DNA from: CAZJAH01 sp964544155
Lineage (GTDB): Bacteria; Bacteroidota; Ignavibacteria; Kapaibacteriales; UBA2268
Direction: 5' to 3'
Length of the DNA: 38,379 nucleotides
Assembly: GCA_964544155.1 (NCBI GenBank)
Contig: CAZJAH010000027.1
Location: 1-38,379, forward strand
Shown here: positions 8,486-16,880 of the stretch, in pieces
Numbering within the stretch: the first letter of the stretch is position 1
Layout of the letters: each line of letters begins with the position of its first letter
The notes under the pieces: generated by a model
The model's input: the letters and a program-made list of their open reading frames with translations, nothing else
What the model was told of the DNA's origin: nothing
Database searches by the model: none
Made by a program: the position numbers and the translations under genes

Positions 8486-9391
8486 ATGCCTGTAAAATAT
8501 CTGCCGGCCCCGGTAGCTGAAGCAAAATGGGGCGGCATTAACGGAAATATCGACGATCAGACAGACCTGATAATTAAGCTGAACGAATTATCATCGGAGG
8601 ATCATAACCACGACGGTATATATGAGCCGCGGGATCCGGAAATTCAGGATCATCTTGCTGATGTGAATAACCCTCATTCTGTGAATAAGCATGATGTGGG
8701 ACTGGCCAATGTGCTTAATGAAGAGCAGCTCACGGCAGCCCAGTTAGAAAGTTCTATAAGCGGCGCCGCGGACAAGGTGCCAAGCTCTCAGGCTGTGAGC
8801 GATTACGCAGCTCCCATTAGTCATACCGCTGATACGGGCAATCCGCACCAGGTAAGCAAGGAGCAGGCCGGATTGGGGAATGTCACAAATGACGCGCAGC
8901 TTAAGAGAGCCGACGGTGATTTCAATTCTTTCACTGCAAAATCCGCTCCCGTGGATGAGGATATCCTCCTGGGCGAGGATTCGGAGGATTCTTTCAGCAA
9001 AAAGAAACTGGCGCTTTCGGCAATAATCGCGAAAGTGAAGAAAACTTACAGGATATCGCATACTTACGCCGTTATGGGTGAACTTAAAGCGGAGAGCTCG
9101 GACGATGATTACATACCTCCATTTATCCCGGATGTGCCGCCAGGCAGCGCGGTATCTCTTATCGGCGCGAACTATAAGCTTAAGGCAGGCATCGCGGGGC
9201 TTACGGTTTTGATCAACGGGTCCCCGGTTTCGGGGCTTGATTCATTACAGGCTAATACAGCGCTTAATTCGGCGGCGCCCGTTACGGCGGTTCAGGCCGG
9301 GTCGGGTGATGAGATAAGGCTGCGGGTGGATGCAGTCAGCAATTTGCCAAAGGGGTTGAGTTTTTCACTGCAAATGGATTATGAAGCATAA
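8486..9391 (+). CDS. Phage tail-fibre/collar-repeat protein
   Basis: The 301-residue protein has a fibre-type N-terminus (KWGGINGNIDDQTDLI, then DHNHDGIYEP) and two copies of a collagen-like collar repeat: residues about 55-83 (DHLADVNNPHSVNKHDVGLANV) and 112-140 (SHTADTGNPHQVSKEQAGLGNV). Such repeats occur in host-recognition fibres of many tailed phages. The C-terminal 110 residues are beta-rich with PPGSAVSLIGANYKLKAGI. AAGGAG stands seven bases before the ATG. A 124-base interval separates it from the upstream gene. No tail protein to carry it is encoded nearby, so it may attach to the capsid, be a leftover, or be used with another element's tail. Confidence 0.75.
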   Translation: MPVKYLPAPVAEAKWGGINGNIDDQTDLIIKLNELSSEDHNHDGIYEPRDPEIQDHLADVNNPHSVNKHDVGLANVLNEEQLTAAQLESSISGAADKVPSSQAVSDYAAPISHTADTGNPHQVSKEQAGLGNVTNDAQLKRADGDFNSFTAKSAPVDEDILLGEDSEDSFSKKKLALSAIIAKVKKTYRISHTYAVMGELKAESSDDDYIPPFIPDVPPGSAVSLIGANYKLKAGIAGLTVLINGSPVSGLDSLQANTALNSAAPVTAVQAGSGDEIRLRVDAVSNLPKGLSFSLQMDYEA

Positions 9392-9694
9392 TTGTTAAAT
9401 ATTAAAAAGACATTAATGAAAAGGTACTTTGAATTAAAGCCGGGAAATATTTCCCACAGGGGCAATTACATTATCGCGGAATACAAGATCTATGAGGCAG
9501 AGGAAGATAATTCCCCCGGGGCAATATCCGCATTCAAAAGAACGGCCCTTCACTTAAGAGGTGAAGCAATATTCAATTACTATCCCGTGAACGTGACAGA
9601 GCAAAAGTCGGCATTCAGGGCCATACTTGAAAAAAGAATTCCTGCCGGCGGGGTTATTATCAACGACATTAATGAAGGGGTAAAGGATGAATAA
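9392..9694 (+). CDS. Small hypothetical phage-island protein
   Basis: The 100-residue frame can start at TTG 9392, immediately after the fibre gene's stop, or at ATG 9416 (92 residues, MKRYFELKPGNISHRGNYII). Neither has a good ribosome-binding site. The sequence shows strands in the first 35 residues and a helix near residue 70 (EQKSAFRAILEKRI). It overlaps the next gene by eight bases. I do not recognise a family. From here to 12215 the DNA becomes visibly A/T-richer than the preceding part of the island. Confidence 0.5.
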   Translation: MLNIKKTLMKRYFELKPGNISHRGNYIIAEYKIYEAEEDNSPGAISAFKRTALHLRGEAIFNYYPVNVTEQKSAFRAILEKRIPAGGVIINDINEGVKDE

Positions 9695-10628
9695 TTTTTT
9701 CAGTGAGATAAAGCCTCATCTGCTTAGGGCGCTGAACGGGCCGTTTGGCTATAATTTAAGAAAATTCCTTGCTATGCCCGAAGGGTTAGCAGTCGATATC
9801 GGAGCCAATTTTCTTATTATCAAAAAAGCTGAAAAATACAGCCTGTTTGCCGGAACCGGGGATTCTATCATTAAGAATATTTTGCGCCTGCCATTATATT
9901 TCAATATTCTACATTTTTGGGATAAGAATTTGGCAAACAGATTTTATCCCCGGCTCAATGCGGGATTCGATTTTCTTGAGAGCTTCCCCGACGCGGATCC
10001 GGAGACAAGTTCTGTTGACGGTTTTGTTATGAGTTTCTCAAGCGGTACTTTAACTGAGATTATCAGCAGTCAGGGAAGTTTTTCGGAAAATATCTCACAA
10101 CTGGAATGCGGCCTTTACAGCGGAACTCAGGAAGGAATTTTTACAATGCTTTCAAGGGCATTTTTGGTTTTTGATATATCAGCACTTCCGCAAGAAGCCA
10201 ATATTACAGCGGCTTCACTTAGATTGAATTGCCATTCAAAATCGAAGGAAATTCCTGTAAGCCTTGATGATTCCGCGTTAATTATAACGGGCCATTCTTC
10301 GGCTTCGGATAATGATCTTACATCCGCGGATTTTTCATCTGTAAACGGCAATATTTACGGCATGAGTGCATTTGACGAGATTTCTTTGGGAGCGAATAAT
10401 ACAATCAATTTGAACAGCAGTTTCATACAATATATAAACGGGCTAAGCCACGCGCGGCTGTCACTCAGGATTGGAAGCGACGTTAGCGGCAGTGTTTCAG
10501 CCTGGGAACCAAATTCCAAACTGGAATATTCATTCATTTCCGCTGATAATGCTTCACCGGGTTACGAACCAATGCTCAGAATAGATTTTTTTGTGCATTC
10601 GTCAGCTAAAATTATCATGATGCCTTAA
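9687..10628 (+). CDS. Phage structural protein with DNRLRE-like beta domain
   Basis: The 313-residue protein contains SRAFLVFDISALPQEANITA followed by SLRLNCHSK (about residues 156-187), the pattern of DNRLRE-type carbohydrate-binding-like beta domains, in which a Phe-Asp pair is followed by a Leu-Pro turn and alternating strands. The first 100 residues include LRKFLAMPEGLAVDIGANF and a Tyr/Phe-rich segment. It has no signal peptide. It overlaps the upstream gene by eight bases, and GGGGTAAAGG lies just upstream of the ATG. It probably decorates a fibre or capsid; the ligand is unknown. Confidence 0.55.
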   Translation: MNNFFSEIKPHLLRALNGPFGYNLRKFLAMPEGLAVDIGANFLIIKKAEKYSLFAGTGDSIIKNILRLPLYFNILHFWDKNLANRFYPRLNAGFDFLESFPDADPETSSVDGFVMSFSSGTLTEIISSQGSFSENISQLECGLYSGTQEGIFTMLSRAFLVFDISALPQEANITAASLRLNCHSKSKEIPVSLDDSALIITGHSSASDNDLTSADFSSVNGNIYGMSAFDEISLGANNTINLNSSFIQYINGLSHARLSLRIGSDVSGSVSAWEPNSKLEYSFISADNASPGYEPMLRIDFFVHSSAKIIMMP

Positions 10629-10640
10629 AGGAGCTTAGCA

Positions 10641-11081
10641 ATGAAAACTCATATCATCATCCTTATCCTGGCCCTTTCGGCGACATTTGTTCTTGGCTAT
10701 ATAATGGGTGAAAAATACTCTGATCAGGGAATAATTTCCGATACAATTATCATAAGAGATACAGTTGTTAAATATAAGCAAAGGGATCCGATGATTATTA
10801 AAGAAGCAGTGCCTAAACTGGTTTACCACAGAGATACGCTTCTGCTATACAAGCCATTCACCGCGATATTGGATACCATTGTGATAAGGGATACCGTTCA
10901 GGCTAATTACAAATTCCCTGAGAATAAATTCTCTCTATTTATATCTCATTCACCGGATACCCTGGTTAGTATTAACAGCTCTGTTTTACGGGAACTTCCG
11001 AAAAAAGACCCCTGGTGGGAAAAGCCCCTGCTGATTCTGAGCGGCACTCTGGCAGGCTATCTTATTGGAAATTCTAAATAA
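10641..11081 (+). CDS. Membrane-anchored protein, possible spanin-like lysis component
   Basis: The 146-residue protein has an N-terminal membrane anchor (residues 4-22) and a second hydrophobic segment at the C-terminus (about 128-142). Between them is a periplasmic-type region with an internal repeat: SDTIIIRDTVVKYK (33-46) and LDTIVIRDTVQANYK (77-91). Proteins of this size and topology often lie next to phage lysis genes and may bridge the envelope, but no spanin motif (coiled coil, lipobox) was found. AGGAG stands seven bases before the ATG. It may be a DUF6808-like phage membrane protein; function is uncertain. Confidence 0.5.
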   Translation: MKTHIIILILALSATFVLGYIMGEKYSDQGIISDTIIIRDTVVKYKQRDPMIIKEAVPKLVYHRDTLLLYKPFTAILDTIVIRDTVQANYKFPENKFSLFISHSPDTLVSINSSVLRELPKKDPWWEKPLLILSGTLAGYLIGNSK

Positions 11082-11096
11082 TTAAGGAAATATCAA

Positions 11097-12215
11097 ATGA
11101 AAAATTATTTAAGCCGGGAATTATACGGCATCAATCACTTAAGTGAGCAAATGAAAATTCTGCCGAATCCGCAAACACTTTTCGGCGGAGGCGCTGATTA
11201 CTACAGGATATTACGAAATCTGACTGACGACCCTCATGTGTGGAGCTGTGTTCAATCGAGAAAAAGCGGAGTTGTCGGATCAGATTATAGTATTGATAGC
11301 GGAGGAGCCCCGGAAAAAATAGCCGGAATTATAACCGAAATGATAAATTCACTGGATGTTCTTGCACTTTCACGGGCATGTATCGATGGGGTCCTATACG
11401 GATTTACGCCCTTCGAACTAGTCTGGAAGCTTGAAAACGGCCGTTTCAGGCCAATTAAGCTTGTGCAGCTGGGCAGTGAATATTTCACTTTCAATCCTGA
11501 GGGTACGCTTTTATTCAACGGAAGAAAAGGCCCTGAACCGGTGCCTGATAATAAAGTAATAATAGCTTCACATGAAGCAAATCCACTTAACCCCTACGGG
11601 AAAGCGGTTTTGGCAAGCTGCTATTGGCCGGTAAAATTCAAATCAGGGGGTGCTAAGTACTGGGTCAATTATATGGAACGCTACGGAATGCCTCTTATTA
11701 TCGGCCATTTTGAGAGAGGAGCAGGCTTTGATGAAGCACGTAAACTGGCAGATGAACTAAGCAGCCTCGCGGATAACACGGTGATTGTAGCGCCATCGGA
11801 TATAGATATTGATCTGAAGGAAGCAGCACGTGGAAGTTCTGTTTCCCTTTTCAGGGAATTGATTAACCACTGCAATTCTGAAATATCAAAGGCTATACTT
11901 TCTCAAACTCTGACTACCGAGATCGGCTCCGGTTCTTACGCCGCCGCTCAGACGCATTACAGAATAAGGCGCGAATTACTGCTTAGCGATTCAGCAATTA
12001 TCGAAAAATTCTTCAATTCTTTAATAGAAAGTATTGTTGACCTGAATTTTCCGGGAAGCGCGTATCCTAAATTCAATCATTTGGCAGAAACTGCCGATAT
12101 TACTGAAAGAGCGGATAGAGATATTAAATTATCTTCCCTTAAAGGATTCCAATTCACAAAGGAATACTGGATAAAGAATTACGGGTTTGAAGATAGTGAC
12201 ATTATCATTGACTAA
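11097..12215 (+). CDS. Phage portal protein, DUF935/Mu gp29-like
   Basis: The 372-residue protein carries the hallmarks of the Mu gp29-type portal family: DDPHVWSCVQSRKSGVVGSDY near residue 43, a GVLYGFTPFELVW segment near 95, GAKYWVNYMERYGMPLIIGHF near 185, and SKAILSQTLTTEIGSGSYAAAQ near 265. Portals form the ring through which DNA enters and leaves the capsid. Mu gp29 is about 500 residues, so this copy has a shorter C-terminus, though the conserved core appears whole. It is the last island gene, instead of preceding the protease and capsid genes as in Mu, and neither terminase nor the gp30/F partner accompanies it. AAGGAA lies seven bases before the ATG. Confidence 0.85.
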   Translation: MKNYLSRELYGINHLSEQMKILPNPQTLFGGGADYYRILRNLTDDPHVWSCVQSRKSGVVGSDYSIDSGGAPEKIAGIITEMINSLDVLALSRACIDGVLYGFTPFELVWKLENGRFRPIKLVQLGSEYFTFNPEGTLLFNGRKGPEPVPDNKVIIASHEANPLNPYGKAVLASCYWPVKFKSGGAKYWVNYMERYGMPLIIGHFERGAGFDEARKLADELSSLADNTVIVAPSDIDIDLKEAARGSSVSLFRELINHCNSEISKAILSQTLTTEIGSGSYAAAQTHYRIRRELLLSDSAIIEKFFNSLIESIVDLNFPGSAYPKFNHLAETADITERADRDIKLSSLKGFQFTKEYWIKNYGFEDSDIIID

Positions 12216-12241
12216 TAATGGACATTTACTGAATAAGAATT

Positions 12242-12272
12242 AATATGTTAAATAAAGGATTTTTAACATATT
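12242..12272. promoter_or_regulatory. Perfect 11-bp palindrome between the portal and kinase genes
   Basis: AATATGTTAAA (12242-12252) and TTTAACATATT (12262-12272) are perfect complements around a nine-base loop. TATAAT follows at 12275-12280 and a T-run at 12280-12286. The site may be an operator over a promoter for the downstream kinase, or a poor terminator for the island, since the T-run starts about seven bases too late for a classic one. Which of these it is cannot be decided by eye. Confidence 0.5.
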
Positions 12273-12353
12273 GGTATAATTTTTTTGGGGTAAAATTGCC
12301 GATAATATTCCTGATGGAGAATATCCCTGAAAAATAAAAATTAATTCGATTGC

Positions 12354-15300
12354 GTGAAGAATTTAATAGAAATAATTAAAGCCAGGCTTATACCACCCGT
12401 GACTTATTCACGGGGTGAAGGCATGAATTACATCAGAGAAAAACTGCTGCAGTCAGTTTTTATCTTAATGCTTACTTTGGGGTTATTGCCGACTATTTTC
12501 AGTATTTATTTGGCTTTTAGAGAAAATCTGTACATAGTCGGGATAGGAGATATTTTTTTCTATCTCCTTTTCGTTTTTGTGTTTATGAGCAAAAAGGTCT
12601 CACTGAACGTCAAATCTTTCACTTTAACCTCTATAGCTTATTTAGTCGGTATTATGCTTATTTGGTTTTTGGGGCCAAATTCCGCCGGATTGATCTGGCT
12701 GATGAGTTTTGCCATATTTGCCGGGATGTTATTCGGCTTTAACGGTGCATTCTGGGGGCTTGGCATTAATACTTTGACGATTTTCGTAAGCTATTACCTT
12801 ATGAACAACAATCTGACCTCCTGGGATGTTACTTTTTTCCGCGCTGATGATAATTGGATTGCCATGAGCTTCAATTTTATTTTCCTGAATGCCCTTATAA
12901 GCATTGGCCTTGCCTCCATATTAAAAGCCCTGGCCAGGAAAATTGAGCATGAAAAAGAAATAAGCGACCAGCTAATTATTGAAAGGCAATCACTATCTGA
13001 ACTGAATAAAAAACTAAATGAAAAAATAATTGAAAATGAGATAGTCGAGCAGGAGCTCTACCGCAACCGGGACGTACTACAAAAAGCCCAGGAATTTGCA
13101 AACGTCGGCAGCTGGGAAGTAGATCTGAAAAAATCAGTAGTAAAGGGCTCCGATCAGGCACGTAAAATATACGGCATTGAATCCCTTCCGGACGAAATAC
13201 CCTTTGAGATAATAAAAAACGTGGCATTGCCAGAGTACAGGACTAAGCTGGATGCCGCTCTGGAAGGATTGATTAAGAATGATGAAAAATACGATATTAT
13301 TTTTGCGATAAAGAGATATAATACATCAGAACTTGTTTATATAAGGTCCATCGCGGATAAAGAACTTGATCAGAATGGCAATCTGATAAGCATTATCGGC
13401 ACGATACAGGATATAACCGAACAAAAACTTTATGAGCAAAAGCTCCATGAAAGCTTTAACCAGTACCGGATACTTTTCGATAATGCCAATGACGCCATAT
13501 TCATAATGCGCAATGATACATTCATTGACTGCAATATCAAGACTCTTAAAATGTTTGCCTGCGAACGAAAAGATATAGTCGGGCGCTCCCCTTATCTTTT
13601 TTCACCGGAATTGCAGCCCGATGGCCTGTCATCAAAGGATAAAGCCAATGAATTAATAAACAAAGCCCTTACTTCCGGCCCGCAGTTCTTTGAGTGGACT
13701 CATCAAAAGCTTGACGGAACTAATTTTTCAGCGGAAGTTTCTCTTAACCAGATCGAAATATCAGACAGGATATATTTACAGGCCATTGTTCGGGATATTA
13801 CCGAACGCAAACGCTCCGAAAAAGTTCAACAGCTAATGTTCAACATAGCAAATGCCACTAATTTCAGCGATTCCTTAGAAAATTTGTTCCTTTCAATCAG
13901 GGATCATCTAAGCATTCTGCTTGATACATCTAATTTCTTTATTGCACTATATGAAAAAGAAACCGATTACATAACTCTTCCTTACTTTGTTGATGAAAAG
14001 GACAGCTTCCAGTCCTTTCCTGCCGGTAATACCCTGACATCCCATGTGATTAAGAATAATGTTCCGGTATGGAAAACCAAACCCGAACTTCAGCTTATGG
14101 TTGAAAAAGGAGAGATAGATAACTTCGGAAGTATGTGCGAAGTGTGGATGGGAGTGCCGCTAAGGAAAGGCAATGATGTCATAGGCGCGCTTGTTATCCA
14201 AAACTACGAAAACCCGAATTCACTTACCTTTGAAGATTTCGAACTCTTAAATTATATATCCGACCAGATAGCCATAGCTGTTGACAGAAGGCACACAGAG
14301 GATGTTATCGCGAAGAATGAAGAAAGGCTCAAACTCGCGCTCGAAGCTACCAGCGACGGCCTTTGGGACTGGCATGTCGCAAAGAACTGGATATACTATA
14401 GCCCCAGGTATTATGAAATGCTGGGGTATAATGAGCTTGAACTGGATAATTCTTTCGAGGCATTTGCGGAATCGGTACACCCCGATGATTTCGAACAGAT
14501 AGACCGGCAAATAAGGAATCTTGTTGACAGCGGTGTTAATAATTTTGAAGCAGAATTCAGACAAAAGAAAAAAAGCGGCGAATATATCTGGGTGCTCAGC
14601 CAAGGAAGGATTGTCCGCCGTGATGAAGACGGTAATCCCGCCCGCATTATCGGCACTCATTCAGATATTACCGAAAGAAAGGAAACCCTTGAAAGAATTA
14701 ACAAAATGAATGTAGAACTCGAGCAAAGAGTAAAAGAAAGAACCCGGCAGCTCGAGAACGCGCTTCAGGAATTACAATTTGAAAACGAAGAGCGCAAGGC
14801 TACTGAAATTGAGCTTCAGGAAGCCAGAGACGAAATATCAAAGGCGCTCGAGAAGGAAAGAGAACTAAGCGAGCTTAAAACCCGCTTTGTTTCTATGGTA
14901 TCACATGAATACAGGACTCCCCTAACAATCATTTTATCCTCTACTTATCTCCTGGAAATACTATATGAGCAAAGGAAAGCAGCTGACTTTTCAAGAAATA
15001 TTAAAAAAATACAAAATTCCGTTCAGGACATGACTCAGCTTCTCGAAGAAGTGCTTATACTCGGCAAAAGCGAGCTTAAGGATATAAACCCCACACTTAA
15101 ATCCATAAGCATGGAGAAACTTATCAAAGATACAATAGACGAAACAAACAGCATGGATTATAAGAGCCATAACTATACTTATGTATTAGACCCGCTGAAT
15201 CAGATAATTAAAACCGATGCCAAAATACTAAGGCATATTCTAAGAAACCTGCTTTCAAATGCCTCGAAGTACTCGCCTGATGAATCGGAAATTAGCATTA

Positions 15301-15587
15301 GATCAGAAATTATCGACGGGCATCTCCGGGTTACCGTATCCGACCAGGGCATCGGTATTCCCAAAGAAGATCTGAATATGCTCTTCGAACCCTTCCACAG
15401 AAGCAGTAATGTAGGTACAATAAAAGGAACCGGACTAGGCCTGGCAATAGTTAAAAGATACGCCAACGCACTCAATGCCGAAATAAAAATTAAAACCAGG
15501 CTAAATGAAGGCACTGATTTCAGTCTTATTTTTCCTTCTGATATAATCATTAATAATACTAATAATGATAATTTCCCGATTAGCTGA
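12354..15587 (+). CDS. Membrane-bound multi-PAS/GAF sensor histidine kinase
   Basis: The 1077-residue protein has about six membrane helices (roughly 31-192), a linker coiled coil (195-245), PAS domains near 243-357 and 365-485 (each ending DITE), a GAF domain about 490-645, a third PAS about 655-775, a coiled coil to 845, then HisKA with His851 in SMVSHEYRTPL and a HATPase domain with NLLSNASKYSPD, DQGIGIP and GTGLGLAIVKRY. All kinase motifs look intact. There is no receiver domain and no regulator next door, so the partner is elsewhere. The GTG start at 12354 is chosen because the LIPP...SRGE segment before the first helix resembles related kinases; ATG 12423 is the alternative. It lies just downstream of the phage island but looks like a host gene. 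The signal is unknown. Confidence 0.88.
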   Translation: MKNLIEIIKARLIPPVTYSRGEGMNYIREKLLQSVFILMLTLGLLPTIFSIYLAFRENLYIVGIGDIFFYLLFVFVFMSKKVSLNVKSFTLTSIAYLVGIMLIWFLGPNSAGLIWLMSFAIFAGMLFGFNGAFWGLGINTLTIFVSYYLMNNNLTSWDVTFFRADDNWIAMSFNFIFLNALISIGLASILKALARKIEHEKEISDQLIIERQSLSELNKKLNEKIIENEIVEQELYRNRDVLQKAQEFANVGSWEVDLKKSVVKGSDQARKIYGIESLPDEIPFEIIKNVALPEYRTKLDAALEGLIKNDEKYDIIFAIKRYNTSELVYIRSIADKELDQNGNLISIIGTIQDITEQKLYEQKLHESFNQYRILFDNANDAIFIMRNDTFIDCNIKTLKMFACERKDIVGRSPYLFSPELQPDGLSSKDKANELINKALTSGPQFFEWTHQKLDGTNFSAEVSLNQIEISDRIYLQAIVRDITERKRSEKVQQLMFNIANATNFSDSLENLFLSIRDHLSILLDTSNFFIALYEKETDYITLPYFVDEKDSFQSFPAGNTLTSHVIKNNVPVWKTKPELQLMVEKGEIDNFGSMCEVWMGVPLRKGNDVIGALVIQNYENPNSLTFEDFELLNYISDQIAIAVDRRHTEDVIAKNEERLKLALEATSDGLWDWHVAKNWIYYSPRYYEMLGYNELELDNSFEAFAESVHPDDFEQIDRQIRNLVDSGVNNFEAEFRQKKKSGEYIWVLSQGRIVRRDEDGNPARIIGTHSDITERKETLERINKMNVELEQRVKERTRQLENALQELQFENEERKATEIELQEARDEISKALEKERELSELKTRFVSMVSHEYRTPLTIILSSTYLLEILYEQRKAADFSRNIKKIQNSVQDMTQLLEEVLILGKSELKDINPTLKSISMEKLIKDTIDETNSMDYKSHNYTYVLDPLNQIIKTDAKILRHILRNLLSNASKYSPDESEISIRSEIIDGHLRVTVSDQGIGIPKEDLNMLFEPFHRSSNVGTIKGTGLGLAIVKRYANALNAEIKIKTRLNEGTDFSLIFPSDIIINNTNNDNFPIS

Positions 15588-15643
15588 TAATTAGTTAATT
15601 TAGGAAATATTAAAAATTCATGTTTTGAGCTTTTGGATAACAA

Positions 15644-16774
15644 ATGCTGTATTATTTAGCTTTATGGGTAAATAAAACTTTCGATCCTCCGGGATTCGGC
15701 GTATTCCAATATATAACATTCAGGGCCGCGGCTGCTGCCATAACGGCGCTTCTAATCAGCTTTTTCCTGGGCCCCCCCATCATAAAAAGGCTTAGAAAGC
15801 TTCAGATAGGAGAGCAGGCTAAATCAGAGCTCCGGAATGTCGGCAATCACTCATTAAAAGCCGGTACTCCGACCATGGGCGGCCTTATAGTGCTTTTCGC
15901 TCTGCTTTTACCGACACTGCTATGGGCAGATATCACAAATATGTTTGTAGTTCTTATAGTGCTTGTTACGGCCTGGCTCGGATCTGTGGGATTTCTTGAT
16001 GATTATCTCAAAGTAGTAAAAAAATTCCCGAAAGGGCTTATCGGCAAGTACAAAATTGTAGGTCAGGTTTCTGTCGGCCTCTTACTGGGCAGTGTTATTT
16101 TCTTTTTTCCGGAGTGGTTCTCCGATAATTTTGAGAGATTCCGCACCTTAACAACCGTGCCTTTCGCCAAAAATATCAACTTCGATTTCGGATACCTGTA
16201 TATTCCTATTGTGATATTTATAATCACGGCTACCTCCAATGCCGTAAACCTGACCGACGGGCTCGACGGGCTGTCAATAGGCACGGTGGGGGTAACGGCT
16301 CTGGCATTCGTGTTTATAAGTTATGTATCCGGTAATGCCACATTTTCGGACTATCTGAATATCGTGCATCTTAAAGGCTCGGGCGAGCTTGCCATATTCG
16401 CTTCTGCTCTGGTAGGGGCTTCTCTCGGGTTTTTGTGGTTTAATTCTTATCCTGCACAGGTATTTATGGGCGATACGGGCTCACTTGCTTTGGGAGGCGC
16501 TGTTGGCGGACTTGCTATTTTAGTAAAGAAGGAGTTCCTGCTTCCAATACTCGGCGGAATATTTTTCGCTGAGGCATTGTCAGTTATTTTCCAGGTTGCT
16601 TATTATAAATACACCAAAAAAAAATACGGCGAAGGACGCAGGATATTTAGAATGGCTCCACTGCATCACCACTTTGAAAAAAGCGGCTGGCATGAATCGA
16701 AAATTGTCGTCAGATTTTACATAGTCGCGGTCATGCTTGCCATCATTGCCATGGCAACATTCAAGGTGAGATAG
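15644..16774 (+). CDS. mraY: Phospho-N-acetylmuramoyl-pentapeptide-transferase MraY
   Basis: The 376-residue inner-membrane enzyme transfers phospho-MurNAc-pentapeptide from UDP to undecaprenyl phosphate, making lipid I. About ten membrane helices are visible. Family motifs include GTPTMGGL (near 73), the Asp pair in VGFLDDYLKV (near 117), NAVNLTDGLDGLS (near 198), MGDTGSLALGG (near 275) and PLHHHFEKSGW (near 336). Length is normal. It starts 56 bases after the upstream kinase and is followed by a terminator-like hairpin. It is usually found inside the mur/fts cluster; here it stands alone among signalling genes. Whether this is the only copy cannot be seen. murI lies nearby on the other strand. 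Confidence 0.97.
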   Translation: MLYYLALWVNKTFDPPGFGVFQYITFRAAAAAITALLISFFLGPPIIKRLRKLQIGEQAKSELRNVGNHSLKAGTPTMGGLIVLFALLLPTLLWADITNMFVVLIVLVTAWLGSVGFLDDYLKVVKKFPKGLIGKYKIVGQVSVGLLLGSVIFFFPEWFSDNFERFRTLTTVPFAKNINFDFGYLYIPIVIFIITATSNAVNLTDGLDGLSIGTVGVTALAFVFISYVSGNATFSDYLNIVHLKGSGELAIFASALVGASLGFLWFNSYPAQVFMGDTGSLALGGAVGGLAILVKKEFLLPILGGIFFAEALSVIFQVAYYKYTKKKYGEGRRIFRMAPLHHHFEKSGWHESKIVVRFYIVAVMLAIIAMATFKVR

Positions 16775-16829
16775 CAGGTGCTTATTCTGATTTTATAAGA
16801 GAACTTTAATTCAATTTTTTTAAAAAAAT

Positions 16830-16863
16830 GGCCGGTATAATCAAACGCAAATCCCGGCCTTTT
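16830..16863. terminator. Bidirectional terminator between mraY and the lipoprotein gene
   Basis: GGCCGG (16830-16835) pairs with CCGGCC (16854-16859) around an 18-base loop and is followed by TTTT on the plus strand. On the minus strand the same stem is followed, after two bases, by seven T residues (the A-run at 16823-16828 and neighbours). It lies between convergent genes. Confidence 0.65.
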
Positions 16864-16880
16864 GTATTAGTATAATCGAT

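Larger units (their letters stand above)
4556..12215 (+). mobile_element. Incomplete Mu-type prophage or domesticated capsid/lysis island
   Basis: Twelve closely packed plus-strand genes include Mu-like head components (protease/scaffold, major capsid, decoration, gp36-type connector, DUF935/gp29-type portal), a lysis group (holin-like, endolysin, spanin-like) and fibre-like proteins. Many genes overlap or have strong ribosome-binding sites, as in phage late operons. Missing from the interval are terminase, the gp30/F-type protein, tail tube, sheath, tape measure, baseplate, transposase, integrase and repressor. The right neighbour, a host-type histidine kinase, begins 138 bases after the portal gene; the left neighbour is a host surface protein. 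No attachment site, target duplication or Mu-type end was recognised, so the limits given are simply the outer genes. Phage origin is confident; whether the island is functional is open. Confidence 0.8.

Noticed and set aside
8379..8495. Basic 38-codon plus-strand frame before the fibre gene, with a TTG start
   Set aside because: It would need a TTG start without a ribosome-binding site and has no recognisable family; the 11-base word GCGCAAAAACG occurs twice inside it, which may be chance.
4556..12215. Attachment sites or Mu-like ends for the phage island
   Set aside because: No tRNA gene, direct repeat at both edges or Mu-type terminal motif could be recognised on either side.
12354..12423. 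ATG 12423 as the true start of the large kinase
   Set aside because: The upstream GTG frame carries a pre-helix segment like that of related kinases, so GTG 12354 is preferred, though not proven.
15200..15643. Antisense frame of 147 codons under the kinase
   Set aside because: It is the shadow of the HATPase coding region and has no independent features.
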